A DNA stretch of 64,000 nt, taken from positions 2,725,535 through 2,789,534 of the forward strand of contig CANTUZ010000027.1 of assembly GCA_947846985.1 (NCBI GenBank), in the 5' to 3' direction. Each line of letters opens with the position of its first letter. Positions within the stretch are counted from its first letter, which is position 1. The position numbers and the translations under genes are program-made. This DNA is from Fratercula arctica. Taxonomy: Eukaryota; Chordata; Aves; Charadriiformes; Alcidae. Positions 50,098 through 62,739 of the stretch are shown piece by piece. The notes beneath the pieces are model-generated. The model was not told where the DNA came from. It saw only the letters and a program-made list of their open reading frames with translations, and made no database searches.

Positions 50098-52339
50098 AAT
50101 AAGTGAGCAATGGTGGTTTTGAGGCTGAAAGCGCCAGGAGAGCCCAGAGGCCAAGGTCTGTGGGGCGATGCAAGTGGTTCCAGGAAAAATCCAAAACAAG
50201 CGACGGTTTTCCCTCGTGGCTTCTTGGCCGTGGCAGCAATCTCCGGACATTTGACTTGTTTGAGGCTGGTCCTGGGGGGAGTGAGAAAGGGTGCTTTTGA
50301 GTCTGAAGGCGCCAGGAGAGCCCAGAGCCCCAAGGTCTGTGGTGCCATAAAAGCGGTTTCCAGAGACCTTTAAAACAAGCCACAGTTTTCCCTCGTGGCT
50401 GGTTGGATATGGTATCAATATTGGGACATTTGACATTTTTGAGGCTGGTCCTGGGGGGAGTGAGCAATGGTGCTTTTGAGGCTGAAGGCGCCAGGAGAGC
50501 CCAGAGCCCCAAGGTCTGTGGTGGCATAAAAGCGGTTCCCAGAGACCTTTAAAACAAGCCACAGTTTTCCCACGTGGCTGCTTGGACGTGGCAGCAATCT
50601 TGGGACGTTTGGTATTTTTGAGGCCAACCACGGAATAAGTGAGCAATGGTGGTTTTGAGGCTGAAGGCGCCAGGAGAGCCCAGAGCCCCAAGGTCTGTGG
50701 TGGCATAAAAGCGGTTCCCAGAGACTTTTAAAACAAGCCATAGTTTTCCCTCGTGGCTGCTTGGGCGTGGCAGCAATCTTGGGACGTTTGGTATTTTTGA
50801 GGCCAACCACAGAATAAGTGAGCAATGGTGGTTTTGAGGCTGAAGGCGCCAGGAGAGCCCAGAGCCCCAAGGTCTGTGGTGGCATAAAAGCGGTTCCCAG
50901 AGACATTTAAAAACAGCCACGGTTTTCCCTCGTGGCTGCTTGGGCGTGGCAGCAATCTTGGGACGTTTGGTATTTTTGAGGCCAGCCACAGAATAAGTGA
51001 GCAATGGTGGTTTTGAGGCTGAAGGCGCCAGGAGAGCCCAGAGCCCCAAGGTCTGTGGTGGCATAAAAGCGGTTCCCAGAGACATTTAAAAAAAGCCACA
51101 GTTTTCCCACGTGGCTGCTTGGACGTGGCAGCAATCTTGGGACGTTTGGTATTTTTGAGGCCAACCACAGAATAAGTGAGCAATGGTGGTTTTGAGGCTG
51201 AAGGCGCCAGGAGAGCCCAGAGACCCAAGGTCTGTGGTGGCATAAAAGCGGTTCCCAGAGACATTTAAAAAAAGCCACAGTTTTCCCACGTGGCTGCTTG
51301 GACGTGGCAGCAATCTTGGGACGTTTGGTATTTTTGAGGCCAACCACAGAATAAGTGAGCAATGGTGGTTTTGAGGCTGAAGGCGCCAGGAGAGCCCAGA
51401 GCCCCAAGGTCTGTGGTGGCATAAAAGCGGTTCCCAGAGACATTTAAAACAAGCCATAGTTTTCCCTCGTGGCTGCTTGGACGTGGCAGCAATTTTGGGA
51501 TGTTTGCTAGCTTTGAGGCCGGCCCTGGGGGGAGTGAGAAAGAGTGGTTTGTGAGGCTGAAAGCGCCAGGAAAGCCCAGAGCCCCAAGGTCTGTGGTGGC
51601 ATAAAAGCGGTTCCCAGAGACCTTTAAAACAAGCCACAGTTTTCCCTCGTGGCTGCTTGGGCGTGGCAGCAATCTTGGAACGTTTGGTATTTTTGAGGCC
51701 AACCACAGAATAAGTGAGCAATGGTGGTTTTGAGACTGAAAGCGCCAGGAGAGCCCAGAGCCCCAAGGTCTGTGGTGGCATAAAAGCGGTTCCCAGAGAC
51801 ATTTAAAACAAGCCACAGTTTTCCCACGTGGCTACGTGCACATGGCAGCAATATCGGGACAATTGGGTTTTTTTGAGGCCAACCACAGAATAAGTGAGCA
51901 ATGGTGGTTTTGAGGCTGAAAGCGCCAGGAGAGCCCAGAGGCCAAGGTCTGTGGGGCGATGCAAGTGGTTCCAGGAAAAATCCAAAACAAGCGACGGTTT
52001 TCCCTCGTGGCTTCTTGGCCGTGGCAGCAATCTCCGGACATTTGACTTGTTTGAGGCTGGTCCTGGGGGGAGTGAGAAAGGGTGGTTTTGAGTCTGAAGG
52101 CGCCAGGAGAGCCCAGAGCCCCAAGGTCTGTGGTGGCATAAAAGCGGTTTCCAGAGACCTTTAAAACAAGCCACAGTTTTCCCTCGTGGCTGGTTGGATA
52201 TGGTATCAATATTGGGACATTTGACATTTTTGAGGCTGGTCCTGGGGGGAGTGAGCAATGGTGGTTTTGAGGCTGAAGGCGCCAGGAGAGCCCAGAGCCC
52301 CAAGGTCTGTGGTGGCATAAAAGCGGTTCCCAGAGACAT

Positions 52340-55300
52340 TTAAAAACAGCCACGGTTTTCCCTCGTGGCTGCTTGGGCGTGGCAGCAATCTTGGGACGTT
52401 TGGTATTTTTGAGGCCAGCCACAGAATAAGTGAGCAATGGTGGTTTTGAGGCTGAAGGCGCCAGGAGAGCCCAGAGCCCCAAGGTCTGTGGTGGCATAAA
52501 AGCGGTTCCCAGAGACATTTAAAAAAAGCCACAGTTTTCCCTCGTGGCTGCTTGGACGTGGCAGCAATCTTGGGACGTTTGGTATTTTTGAGGCCAACCA
52601 CAGAATAAGTGAGCAATGGTGGTTTTGAGACTGAAGGCGCCAGGAGAGCCCAGAGCCCCAAGGTCTGTGGTGGCATAAAAGCGGTTCCCAGAGACATTTA
52701 AAAAAAGCCACGGTTTTCCCTCGTGGCTGCTTGGGCGTGGCAGCAATCTTGGGACGTTTGGTATTTTTGAGGCCAGCCACGGAATAAGTGAGCAATGGTG
52801 GTTTTGAGGCTGAAGGCGCCAGGAGAGCCCAGAGCCCCAAGGTCTGTGGTGGCATAAAAGCGGTTCCCAGAGACATTTAAAAAAAGCCACAGTTTTCCCT
52901 CCTGGCTGCTTGGGCGTGGCAGCAATCTTGGAACGTTTGGTATTTTTGAGGCCAACCACAGAATAAGTGAGCAATGGTGGTTTTGAGACTGAAAGCGCCA
53001 GGAGAGCCCAGAGACCTAAGGTCTGTGGTGGTATAAAAGCGGTTCCCAGAGACATTTAAAACAAGCCACAGTTTTCCCACATGGCTACGTGCACATGGCA
53101 GCAATATCGGGACAATTGGGTTTTTTGAGGCCAACCACAGAATAAGTGAGCAATGGTGGTTTTGAGGCTGAAGGCGCCAGGAGAGCCCAGAGGCCAAGGT
53201 CTGTGGGGTGATGCAAGTGGTTCCAGGAAAAATCCAAAACAAGCGATGGTTTTCCCTCGTGGCTTCTTGGGCGTGGCAGCAATCTCCGGACATTTGACTT
53301 GTTTGAGGCTGGTCCTGGGGGGAGTGAGAAAGGGTGGTTTTGAGTCTGAAGGCGCCAGGAGAGCCCAGAGCCCCAAGGTCTGTGGGGCAATGCAAGCAGT
53401 TCCCAGAGACCTTTAGAGCAAGCCACAGTTTTCCCTCGTGGCTGGTTGGATATGGTATCAATATTGGGACATTTGACATTTTTGAGGCTGGTCCTGGGGG
53501 GAGCGAGAAAGGGTGGTTTTGAGGCTGAAGGCGCCAGGAGAGCCCAGAGCCCCAAGGTCTGTGGTGGCATAAAAGCGGTTCCCAGAGACCTTTAAAACAA
53601 GCCACACTTTTCCCTCGTGGCTGCTTGGGTGTGGCAGCAATCTTGGGACGTTTGGTATTTTTGAGGCCAACCACGGAATCAGTGAGCAAAGGTAGTTTTG
53701 TGGCTGAAGGTGGCAGGAGAGCCCAGAGCCCCAAGGTCTGTGGGGTGATGCAAGCAGTTCCCTGAGAGCTTTAAAACAAGATACAGTTTTCCCTCGTGGC
53801 TGCTTGGGCGTGGCAGCAATCTTGGGACGTTTGGTATTTTTGAGGCCAAGCACGGAATAAGTGAGCAATGGTGGTTTTGAGGCTGAAGGCGCCAGGAGAG
53901 CCCAGAGACCGAAGGTCTCTGGTGGCATAAAAGCGGTTCCCAGAGACATTTAAAACAAGCCATAGTTTTCCCTCGTGGCTGCTTGGGCATGGCAGCAATC
54001 TTGGGACGTTTGGTATTTTTGAGGCCACCGCAGAATAAGTGAGCAATGGTGGTTTTGAGGCTGAAGGTGGCAGGAGAGCCCAGAGCCCCAAGGTCTGTGG
54101 GGCGATGCAAGGAGTTCGCAGAGACATTTATAAGAAGCCATGGTTTTCCCACATAGCTCATTGGGGGTGACAGGAATCTTGGGAAGATTGGTATTTTTGA
54201 GCCAACTATGGAATAAGTGAGAAATGCTGTTTTTGAGCCTGGAGCCACCACCAAAGCCTGGAAACTAAAGTTGTGAGGGGGGATGCAAGCGGTTCCAGGA
54301 AAACTCCAAAACAAGCCACGGTTTTCCCTCGTGGCTGCTTGGGCGTGGCAGCAACCTCCAGACATTTGACTTTTTTGAGGCTGGTCCTGGGGGGAGTGAG
54401 AAAGGGTGCTTTTGAGGCTGAAGGCGCCAGGAGAGCCCAGAGCCCCAGGGTCTGTGGTGGCATAAAAGCGGTTCCCAGAGACCTTTAGAGCAAGCCACAG
54501 TTTTCCCTCATGGCTACTTGGATATGGTTGCAATATCGGGACAATTAGGTTTTTTGAGGCTGGTCCTGGGGGGAGTGAGAAAGGGTGCTTTTGAGGCTGA
54601 AGGCGCCAGGAGAGCCCAGAGCCCCAGGGTCTGTGGTGGCATAAAAGCGGTTCCCAGAGACCTTTAGAGCAAGCCACAGTTTTCCCTCATGGCTACTTGG
54701 ATATGGTTGCAATATCGGGACAATTAGGTTTTTTGAGGCTGGTCCTGGGGGGAGTGAGCAAAGGTGGTTTTGAGGCTGAAGGCACCAGGAGAGCCCAGAG
54801 ACCCAAGGTCTGTGGTGGGATAAAAGCGGTTCTAGGAAATCTCCAAAACAAGCCACAGTTTTCCCTCGTGGCTGCTTGGGCGTGGCAGCAATCTCCAGAC
54901 ATTTGACTTGTTTGAGGCTGGTCCTGGGGGGAGTGAGAAAGGGTGGTTTTGAGGCTGAAGGCGCCAGGAGAGCCCAGAGCCCCAAGGTCTGTGGTGCCAT
55001 AAAAGCAGTTCCCAGAGACCTTTAAAACAAGCCACAGTTTTCCCACGTGGCTGCAATCTTGGGACGTTTGGTATTTTTGAGGCCAACCACAGAATAAGTG
55101 AGCAATGGTGGTTTTGAGGCTGAAGGCGCCAGGAGAGCCCAGAGCCCAAGGTCTGTGGGGCGATGCAAGTGGTTCCAGAGAAAATTCAAAACAAGCCGAC
55201 GGTTTTCCCTCGTGGCTTCTTGGGCGTGGCAGCAATCTTCGGGACAGTTTGGACTTGTTTGAGGCTGGTCCTGGGGGGAGTGAGCAATGGTGGTTTTGAG

Positions 55301-55547
55301 GCTGAAGGCGCCAGGAGAGCCCAGAGACCCAAGGTCTGTGGTGCCATAAAAGCGGTTCCCAGAGACCTTTAAAACAAGGCACAGTTTTCCCTCCTGGCTG
55401 CTTGGGCGTGGCAGCAATCTTGGGACGTTTGGTATTTTTGAGGCCAACCACAGAATAAGTGAGCAATGGTGGTTTTAAGGCTGAAGGCGCCAGGAGAGCC
55501 CAGAGCCCCAAGGTCTGTGGTGAGATAGAAGCGGTTCCCAGAGACAT
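52340..55547 (-). repeat. Array B block P, second copy
   Basis: This is the second copy of 43403-46788, one monomer shorter near 52.88 kb. It carries its own indel cluster at about 55145-55255, including GTTCCAGAGAAAATTC and ATCTTCGGGACAGTTTGG, which the first copy lacks. Confidence 0.8.
54137..54314 (-). repeat. Divergent array B monomer, instance 2
   Basis: Exact counterpart of 45381-45558 at an offset of 8756 bp, inside block P. It shares the same 178-bp length and the same AAAGTTGTGAGGGGGG segment. Confidence 0.85.
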
Positions 55548-56339
55548 TTACCACAAGCCACAGTTTTCCCTTGTGGCTGCGTGGATATGGTAGCAATATT
55601 GGGACGTTTGACATTTTTGAGGCTGGTCCTGGGGGGAGTGAGAAAGGGTGCTTTTGAGGCTGAAGGCGCCAGGAGAGCCCAGAGCCCCAAGGTCTGTGGT
55701 GGCATAAAAGCGGTTCTAGGAAATCTCCAAAACAAGCCAGAGTTTTCCCTCGTGGCTGCTTGGACGTGGCAGCAATCTTGGGACGTTTGGTATTTTTGAG
55801 GCCAACCACAGAATAAGTGAGCAATGGTGGTTTTGAGGCTGAAGGCGCCAGGAGAGCCCAGAGCCCCAAGGTCTGTGGTGGCATAAAAGCGGTTCCCAGA
55901 GACATTTAAAAAAAGCCACAGTTTTCCCTCGTGGCTGTTTAGGCGTGGCAGCAATCTTGGGATGTTTGATATTTTTGAGGCCAACCACGGAATAAGTGAG
56001 TAAAGGTGGTTTTGAGGCTGAAGGTGCCAGGAGAGCCCAGAGACCCAAGGTCTGTGGGGCGATGCAAGTGGTTTCAGGAAAAATTCAAAACAAGCTACGG
56101 TTTTCCCTCGTGGCTGCTTGGGCGTGGCAGCAATCTTGGAACGTTTGGTATTTTTGAGGCCAACCACAGAATAAGTGAGCAATGGTGGTTTTGAGACTGA
56201 AAGCGCCAGGAGAGCCCAGAGCCCCAAGGTCTGTGGTGGCATAAAAGCGGTTCCCAGAGACATTTAAATAGCCACGGTTTTCCCTCGTGGCTGCTTGAGC
56301 GTGGCAGCAATCTTGGAACGTTTGGTATTTTTGAGGCCA

Positions 56340-57610
56340 ACCACAGAATAAGTGAGCAATGGTGGTTTTGAGGCTGAAGGCGCCAGGAGAGCCCAGAGGC
56401 CAAGGTCTGTGGGGCGATGCAAGTGGTTCCAGGAAAAATCCAAAACAAGCGACGGTTTTCCCTCGTGGCTTCTTGGGCGTGGCAGCAATCTCCGGACATT
56501 TGACTTGTTTGAGGCTGGTCCTGGGGGGAGTGAGAAAGCGTGGTTTTGAGTCTGAAGGCACCAGGAGAGCCCAGAGCCCAAAGGTCTGTGGGGCAATGCA
56601 AGCAGTTCCCAGAGACCTTTAGAGCAAGCCACAGTTTTCCCTCGTGGCTGGTTGGATATGGTATCAATATTGGGACATTTGACATTTTTGAGGCTGGTCC
56701 TGGGGGGAGTGAGAAAGGGTGGTTTTGAGGCTGAAGGCGCCAGGAGAGCCCAGAGCCCCAAGGTCTGTGGTGGCATAAAAGCGGTTCCCAGAGACCTTTA
56801 AAACAAGCCACACTTTTCCCTCGTGGCTGCTTGGGTGTGGCAGCAATCTTGGGACGTTTGGTATTTTTGAGGCCAACCACGGAATCAGTGAGCAAAGGTA
56901 GTTTTGTGGCTGAAGGTGGCAGGAGAGCCCAGAGCCCCAAGGTCTGTGGGGTGATGCAAGCAGTTCCCAGAGACATTTACAACAAGCCATGGTTTTCCCA
57001 CATGGCTGATTGGGGGTGACAGGAATCTTGGGACGTTTGGTATTTTTGAGGCCAACCATGGAATAAGTGAGAAATGCTGTTTTTGAGCCTGGAGGCACCA
57101 GGAAAGCCTGGAAACCAAAGTTGTGAGGGGGGATGCAAGCGGTTCCAGGAAAACTCCAAAACAAGCCACGGTTTTCCCTCGTGGCTGCTTGGGCGTGGCA
57201 GCAATCTCCAGACATTTGACTTGTTTGAGGCTGGTCCTGGGGGGAGTGAGAAAGGGTGCTTTTGAGGCTGAAGGCGCCAGGAGAGCCCAGAGCCCCAGGG
57301 TCTGTGGTGGCATAAAAGCGGTTCCCAGAGACCTTTAGAGCAAGCCACACTTTTCCCTCATGGCTACTTGGATATGGTTGCAATATCGGGACAATTAGGT
57401 TTTTTGAGGCTGGTCCTGGGGGGAGTGAGCAATGGTGGTTTTGAGGCTGAAGGCACCAGGAGAGCCCAGAGCCCCAAGGTCTGTGGTGGCATAAAAGCGG
57501 TTCTAGGAAATCTCCAAAACAAGCCACAGTTTTCCCTCGTGGCTGCTTGTGCGTGGCAGCAATCTTGGGACGTTTGGTATTTTTGAGGCCAACCACAGAA
57601 TAAGTGAGCA
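56340..57610 (-). repeat. Array B block Q, first copy
   Basis: The block matches about 59566-60836 at an offset near 3226 bp, for example the divergent monomer at 56986 and 60212. It comprises about seven monomers, including the AATATTGGGACATTTGAC and AATATCGGGACAATTAGG types. Confidence 0.7.
56986..57164 (-). repeat. Divergent array B monomer, instance 3
   Basis: A 179-bp version of the divergent monomer. It has GGAGGCACCAGGAAAGCC where instances 1 and 2 have GGAGCCACCACCAAAGCC, so it belongs to a second lineage shared with instances 4-6. Confidence 0.83.
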
Positions 57611-58237
57611 ATGGTGGTTTTGAGGCTGAAGGCTCCAGGAGAGCCCAGAGACCCAAGGTCTGTGGTGGCATAAAAGCGGTTCCCAGAGACAGTTAAAACA
57701 AGCCACAGTTTTCCCTCGTGGCTGCTTGGGCGTGGCAGCAATCTTGGGACGTTTGGTATTTTTGAGGCCAACCACAGAATAAGTGAGCAATGGTGGTTTT
57801 GAGGCTGAAGGCGCCAGGAGAGCCCAGAGGCCAAGGTCTGTGGGGCGATGCAAGTGGTTCCAGGAAAAATCCAAAACAAGCGGCGGTTTTCCCTCGTGGC
57901 TTCTTGGGCGTGGCAGCAATCTCCGGACATTTGACTTGTTTGAGGCTGGTCCTGGGGGGAGTGAGCAATGGTGGTTTTGAGGCTGAAGGCGCCAGGAGAG
58001 CCCAGAGCCCCAAGGTCTGTGGTGGGATAAAAGCGGTTCCCAGAGACCTTTAAAACAAGCCACACTTTTCCCTCGTGGCTGCTTGGGCGTGGCAGCAATC
58101 TTGGGACGTTTGGTATTTTTGAGGCCAACCACGGAATCAGTGAGCAAAGGTAGTTTTGTGGCTGAAGGTGGCAGGAGAGCCCAGAGCCCCAAGGTCTGTG
58201 GGGTGATGCAAGCAGTTCCCAGAGACATTTACAACAA

Positions 58238-58416
58238 GCCATGGTTTTCCCACATGGCTGATTGGGGGTGACAGGAATCTTGGGACGTTTGGTATTTTTG
58301 AGGCCAACCATGGAATAAGTGAGAAATGCTGTTTTTGAGCCTGGAGGCACCAGGAAAGCCTGGAAACCAAAGTTGTGAGGGGGGATGCAAGCGGTTCTAG
58401 GAAAACTCCAAAACAA
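58238..58416 (-). repeat. Divergent array B monomer, instance 4
   Basis: 179 bp, same lineage as instance 3, with a GGTTCTAGG variant near its end in place of GGTTCCAGG. Confidence 0.83.
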
Positions 58417-59565
58417 GCCACGGTTTTCCCTCGTGGCTGCTTGGGCGTGGCAGCAATCTCCAGACATTTGACTTTTTTGAGGCTGGTCCTGGGGGGAGTG
58501 AGAAAGGGTGCTTTTGAGGCTGAAGGCACCAGGAGAGCCCAGAGACCCAAGGTCTGTGGTGGGATAAAAGCGGTTCCCAGAGACCTTTAGAGCAAGCCAC
58601 AGTTTTCCCTCATGGCTACTTGGATATGGTTGCAATATCGGGACAATTAGGTTTTTTGAGGCTGGTCCTGGGGGGAGTGAGCAATGGTGGTTTTGAGGCT
58701 GAAGGCGCCAGGAGAGCCCAGAGCCCCAAGGTCTGTGGTGGCATAAAAGCGGTTCCCAGAGACATTTAAAACAAGCCATAGTTTTCCGACGTGGCTGCTT
58801 GGGCGTGGCAGCAATCTTGGGACGTTTGGTATTTTTGAGGCCAACCACAGAATAAGTGAGCAATGGTGGTTTTGAGGCTGAAGGCGCCAGGAGAGCCCAG
58901 AGACCCAAGGTCTGTGGTGCCATAAAAGCAGTTCCCAGAGACATTTAAAACAAGCCACAGTTTTCCCTCGTGGCTTCTTGGGCATGGCAGGAATCTTGGG
59001 ACGTTTGGTATTTTTGAGGCCAACCACAGAATAAGTGAGCAATGGTGGTTTTGAGGCTGAAGGCGCCAGGAGAGCCCAGAGCCCCAAGGTCTGTGGTGGC
59101 ATAAAAGCGGTTCCCAGAGACATTTAAAACAAGCCACAGTTTTCCCTCGTGGCTGCTTGGGCGTGGCAGCAATCTTGGGACGTTTGGTATTTTTGAGGCC
59201 AACCACAGAATAAGTGAGCAATGGTGGTTTTGAGGCTGAAGGCGCCAGGAGAGCCCAGAGCCCCAAGGTCTGTGGTGGCGATAAAAGCGGTTCCAGAGAA
59301 CATTTCAAAACAAGCCACGGTTTTCCTCGTGGCTGCTTGGGCGTGGCAGCAATCTTGGAACGTTTGGTATTTTTGAGGCCAACCACAGAATAAGTGAGCA
59401 ATGGTGGTTTTGAGACTGAAAGCGCCAGGAGAGCCCAGAGCCCCAAGGTCTGTGGTGGCATAAAAGCGGTTCCCAGAGACATTTAAAACAAGCCACGGTT
59501 TTCCCTCGTGGCTAGCGTGAGCAGTGGCAGCAATATCTGGGACAAGTTGGGTATTTTTGAGGCCA

Positions 59566-60836
59566 ACCACAGAATAAGTGAGCAATGGTGGTTTTGAGGC
59601 TGAAGGCGCCAGGAGAGCCCAGAGGCCAAGGTCTGTGGGGCGATGCAAGTGGTTCCAGGAAAAATCCAAAACAAGCGACGGTTTTCCCTCGTGGCTGCTT
59701 GGGCGTGGCAGCAATCTCCGGACATTTGACTTGTTTGAGGCTGGTCCTGGGGGGAGTGAGAAAGCGTGGTTTTGAGTCTGAAGGCACCAGGAGAGCCCAG
59801 AGCCCAAAGGTCTGTGGGGCAATGCAAGCGGTTCCCAGAGACCTTTAAAACAAGCCACAGTTTTCCCTCGTGGCTGGTTGGATATGGTATCAATATTGGG
59901 ACATTTGACATTTTTGAGGCTGGTCCTGGGGGGAGTGAGAAAGGGTGGTTTTGAGGCTGAAGGCGCCAGGAGAGCCCAGAGCCCCAAAGTCTGTGGTGGC
60001 ATAAAAGCGGTTCCCAGAGACCTTTAAAACAAGCCACACTTTTCCCTCGTGGCTGCTTGGGTGTGGCAGCAATCTTGGGACGTTTGGTATTTTTGAGGCC
60101 AACCACGGAATCAGTGAGCAAAGGTAGTTTTGTGGCTGAAGGTGGCAGGAGAGCCCAGAGCCCCAAGGTCTGTGGGGTGATGCAAGCAGTTCCCAGAGAC
60201 ATTTACAACAAGCCATGGTTTTCCCACATGGCTGATTGGGGGTGACAGGAATCTTGGGACGTTTGGTATTTTTGAGGCCAACCATGGAATAAGTGAGAAA
60301 TGCTGTTTTTGAGCCTGGAGGCACCAGGAAAGCCTGGAAACCAAAGTTGTGAGGGGGGATGCAAGCGGTTCCAGGAAAACTCCAAAACAAGCCACGGTTT
60401 TCCCTCGTGGCTGCTTGGGCGTGGCAGCAATCTCCAGACATTTGACTTGTTTGAGGCTGGTCCTGGGGGGAGTGAGAAAGGGTGCTTTTGAGGCTGAAGG
60501 CGCCAGGAGAGCCCAGAGCCCCAGGGTCTGTGGTGGCATAAAAAGCGGTTCCCAGAGACCTTTAGAGCAAGCCACAGTTTTCCCTCATGGCTACTTGGAT
60601 ATGGTTGCAATATCGGGACAATTAGGTTTTTTGAGGCTGGTCCTGGGGGGAGTGAGCAATGGTGGTTTTGAGGCTGAAGGCACCAGGAGAGCCCAGAGAC
60701 CCAAGGTCTGTGGTGGGATAAAAGCGGTTCTAGGAAATCTCCAAAACAAGCCACAGTTTTCCCTCGTGGCTGCTTGGGCGTGGCAGCAATCTCCAGACAT
60801 TTGACTTGTTTGAGGCTGGTCCTGGGGGGAGTGAGA
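59566..60836 (-). repeat. Array B block Q, second copy
   Basis: Second copy of about 56340-57610. It is preceded by an indel-rich stretch at 59275-59560 (GGTGGCGATAAAAGC, CATTTCAAAACAAGCC, GGCTAGCGTGAGCAGTGGC). Confidence 0.7.
60212..60390 (-). repeat. Divergent array B monomer, instance 5
   Basis: 179 bp, counterpart of instance 3 at an offset of 3226 bp. Confidence 0.83.
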
Positions 60837-61900
60837 AAGGGTGATTTTGAGGCTGAAGGCGCCAGGAGAGCCCAGAGACCCAAGGTCTGTGGTGGCATAA
60901 AAGCGGTTCCCAGAGACAGTTAAAAAAAGCCACAGTTTTCCCTCGTGGCTGCTTGGGCGTGGCAGCAATCTTGGGACGTTTGGTATTTTTGAGGCCAACC
61001 ACAGAATAAGTGAGCAATGGTGGTTTTGAGGCTGAAGGCGCCAGGAGAGCCCAGAGCCCCAAGGTCTGTGGTGGCATAAAAGCGGTTCCCAGAGACATTT
61101 AAAAACAGCCATAGTTTTCCCTCGTGGCTGCTTGGGCGTGGCAGCAATCTTGGGACGTTTGGTATTTTTGAGGCCAACCACAGAATAAGTGAGCAATGGT
61201 GGTTTTGAGGCTGAAGGCGCCAGGAGAGCCCAGAGCCCCAAGGTCTGTGGTGGCATAAAAGCAGTTCCCAGAGACATTTACAACAAGCCATAGTTTTCCC
61301 TCGTGGCTGCTTGGACGTGGCAGCAATCTTGGGACGTTTGGTATTTTTGAGGCCAGCCACGGAATAAGTGAGCAATGGTGGTTTTGAGGCTGAAGGTGCC
61401 AGGAGAGCCCAGAGCCCCAAGGTCTGTGGTGGCATAAAAGCGGTTCCCAGAGACATTTAAAAAAAGCCACAGTTTTCCCACGTGGCTGCTTGGACGTGGC
61501 AACAATCTTGGGACGTTTGGTATTTTTGAGGCCAACCACAGAATAAGTGAGCAATGGTGGTTTTGAGGCTGAAAGCGCCAGGAGAGCCCAGAGACCCAAG
61601 GTCTGTGGTGGCATAAAAGCGGTTCCCAGAGACAGTTAAAACAAGCCACAGTTTTCCCTCGTGGCTGCTTGGGCGTGGCAGCAATCTTGGGACGTTTGGT
61701 ATTTTTGAGGCCAACCACGGAATAAGTGAGCAATGGTGGTTTTGAGGCTGAAGGCGCCAGGAGAGCCCAGAGGCCCAAGGTCTGTGGTGGCATAAAAGCG
61801 GTTCCCAGAGACATTTACAACAAGCCATAGTTTTCCCTCGTGGCTGCTTGGACGTGGCAGCAATTTTGGGATGTTTGCTAGCTTTGAGGCCGGCCCTGGG
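60600..61900 (-). repeat. Array B block R, first copy
   Basis: The left part of this block recurs at about 62.74 kb with an offset near 2148 bp (12 monomers). Monomers from about 61.63 kb onward recur near 63.07 kb with an offset of 1432 bp (eight monomers). The unequal offsets show that the second block is rearranged rather than a simple copy. Confidence 0.6.
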
Positions 61901-62360
61901 GGGAGTGAGAAAGAGTGGTTTGTGAGGCTGAAAGCGCCAGGAAAGCCCAGAGCCCCAAGGTCTGTGGTGGCATAAAAGCGGTTCCCAGAGACCTTTAAAA
62001 CAAGCCACGGTTTTCCTCGTGGCTGCTTGGGCGTGGCAGCAATCTTGGAACGTTTGGTATTTTTGAGGCCAACCACAGAATAAGTGAGCAATGGTGGTTT
62101 TGAGACTGAAAGCGCCAGGAGAGCCCAGAGCCCCAAGGTCTGTGGTGGCATAAAAGCAGTTCCCAGAGACATTTAAAAAAAGCCACAGTTTTCCCACGTG
62201 GCTGCTTGGGCGTGGCAGCAATCTTGGGACGTTTGGTATTTTTGAGGCCAACCACGGAATCAGTGAGCAAAGGTAGTTTTGTGGCTGAAGGTGGCAGGAG
62301 AGCCCAGAGCCCCAAGGTCTGTGGGGTGATGCAAGCAGTTCCCAGAGACATTTACAACAA

Positions 62361-62539
62361 GCCATGGTTTTCCCACATGGCTGATTGGGGGTGACAGGAA
62401 TCTTGGGACGTTTGGTATTTTTGAGGCCAACCATGGAATAAGTGAGAAATGCTGTTTTTGAGCCTGGAGGCACCAGGAAAGCCTGGAAACCAAAGTTGTG
62501 AGGGGGGATGCAAGCGGTTCCAGGAAAACTCCAAAACAA
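62361..62539 (-). repeat. Divergent array B monomer, instance 6
   Basis: 179 bp, same lineage as instances 3-5. Spacings along the array (instances 3-6) are 1252, 1974 and 2149 bp, that is 7, 11 and 12 monomers, so there is no fixed HOR period here. Confidence 0.83.
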
Positions 62540-62739
62540 GCCACGGTTTTCCCTCGTGGCTGCTTGGGCGTGGCAGCAATCTCCAGACATTTGACTTTTT
62601 TGAGGCTGGTCCTGGGGGGAGTGAGAAAGGGTGCTTTTGAGGCTGAAGGCGCCAGGAGAGCCCAGAGCCCCAGGGTCTGTGGTGGCATAAAAACGGTTCC
62701 CAGAGACCTTTAGAGCAAGCCACAGTTTTCCCTCATGGC

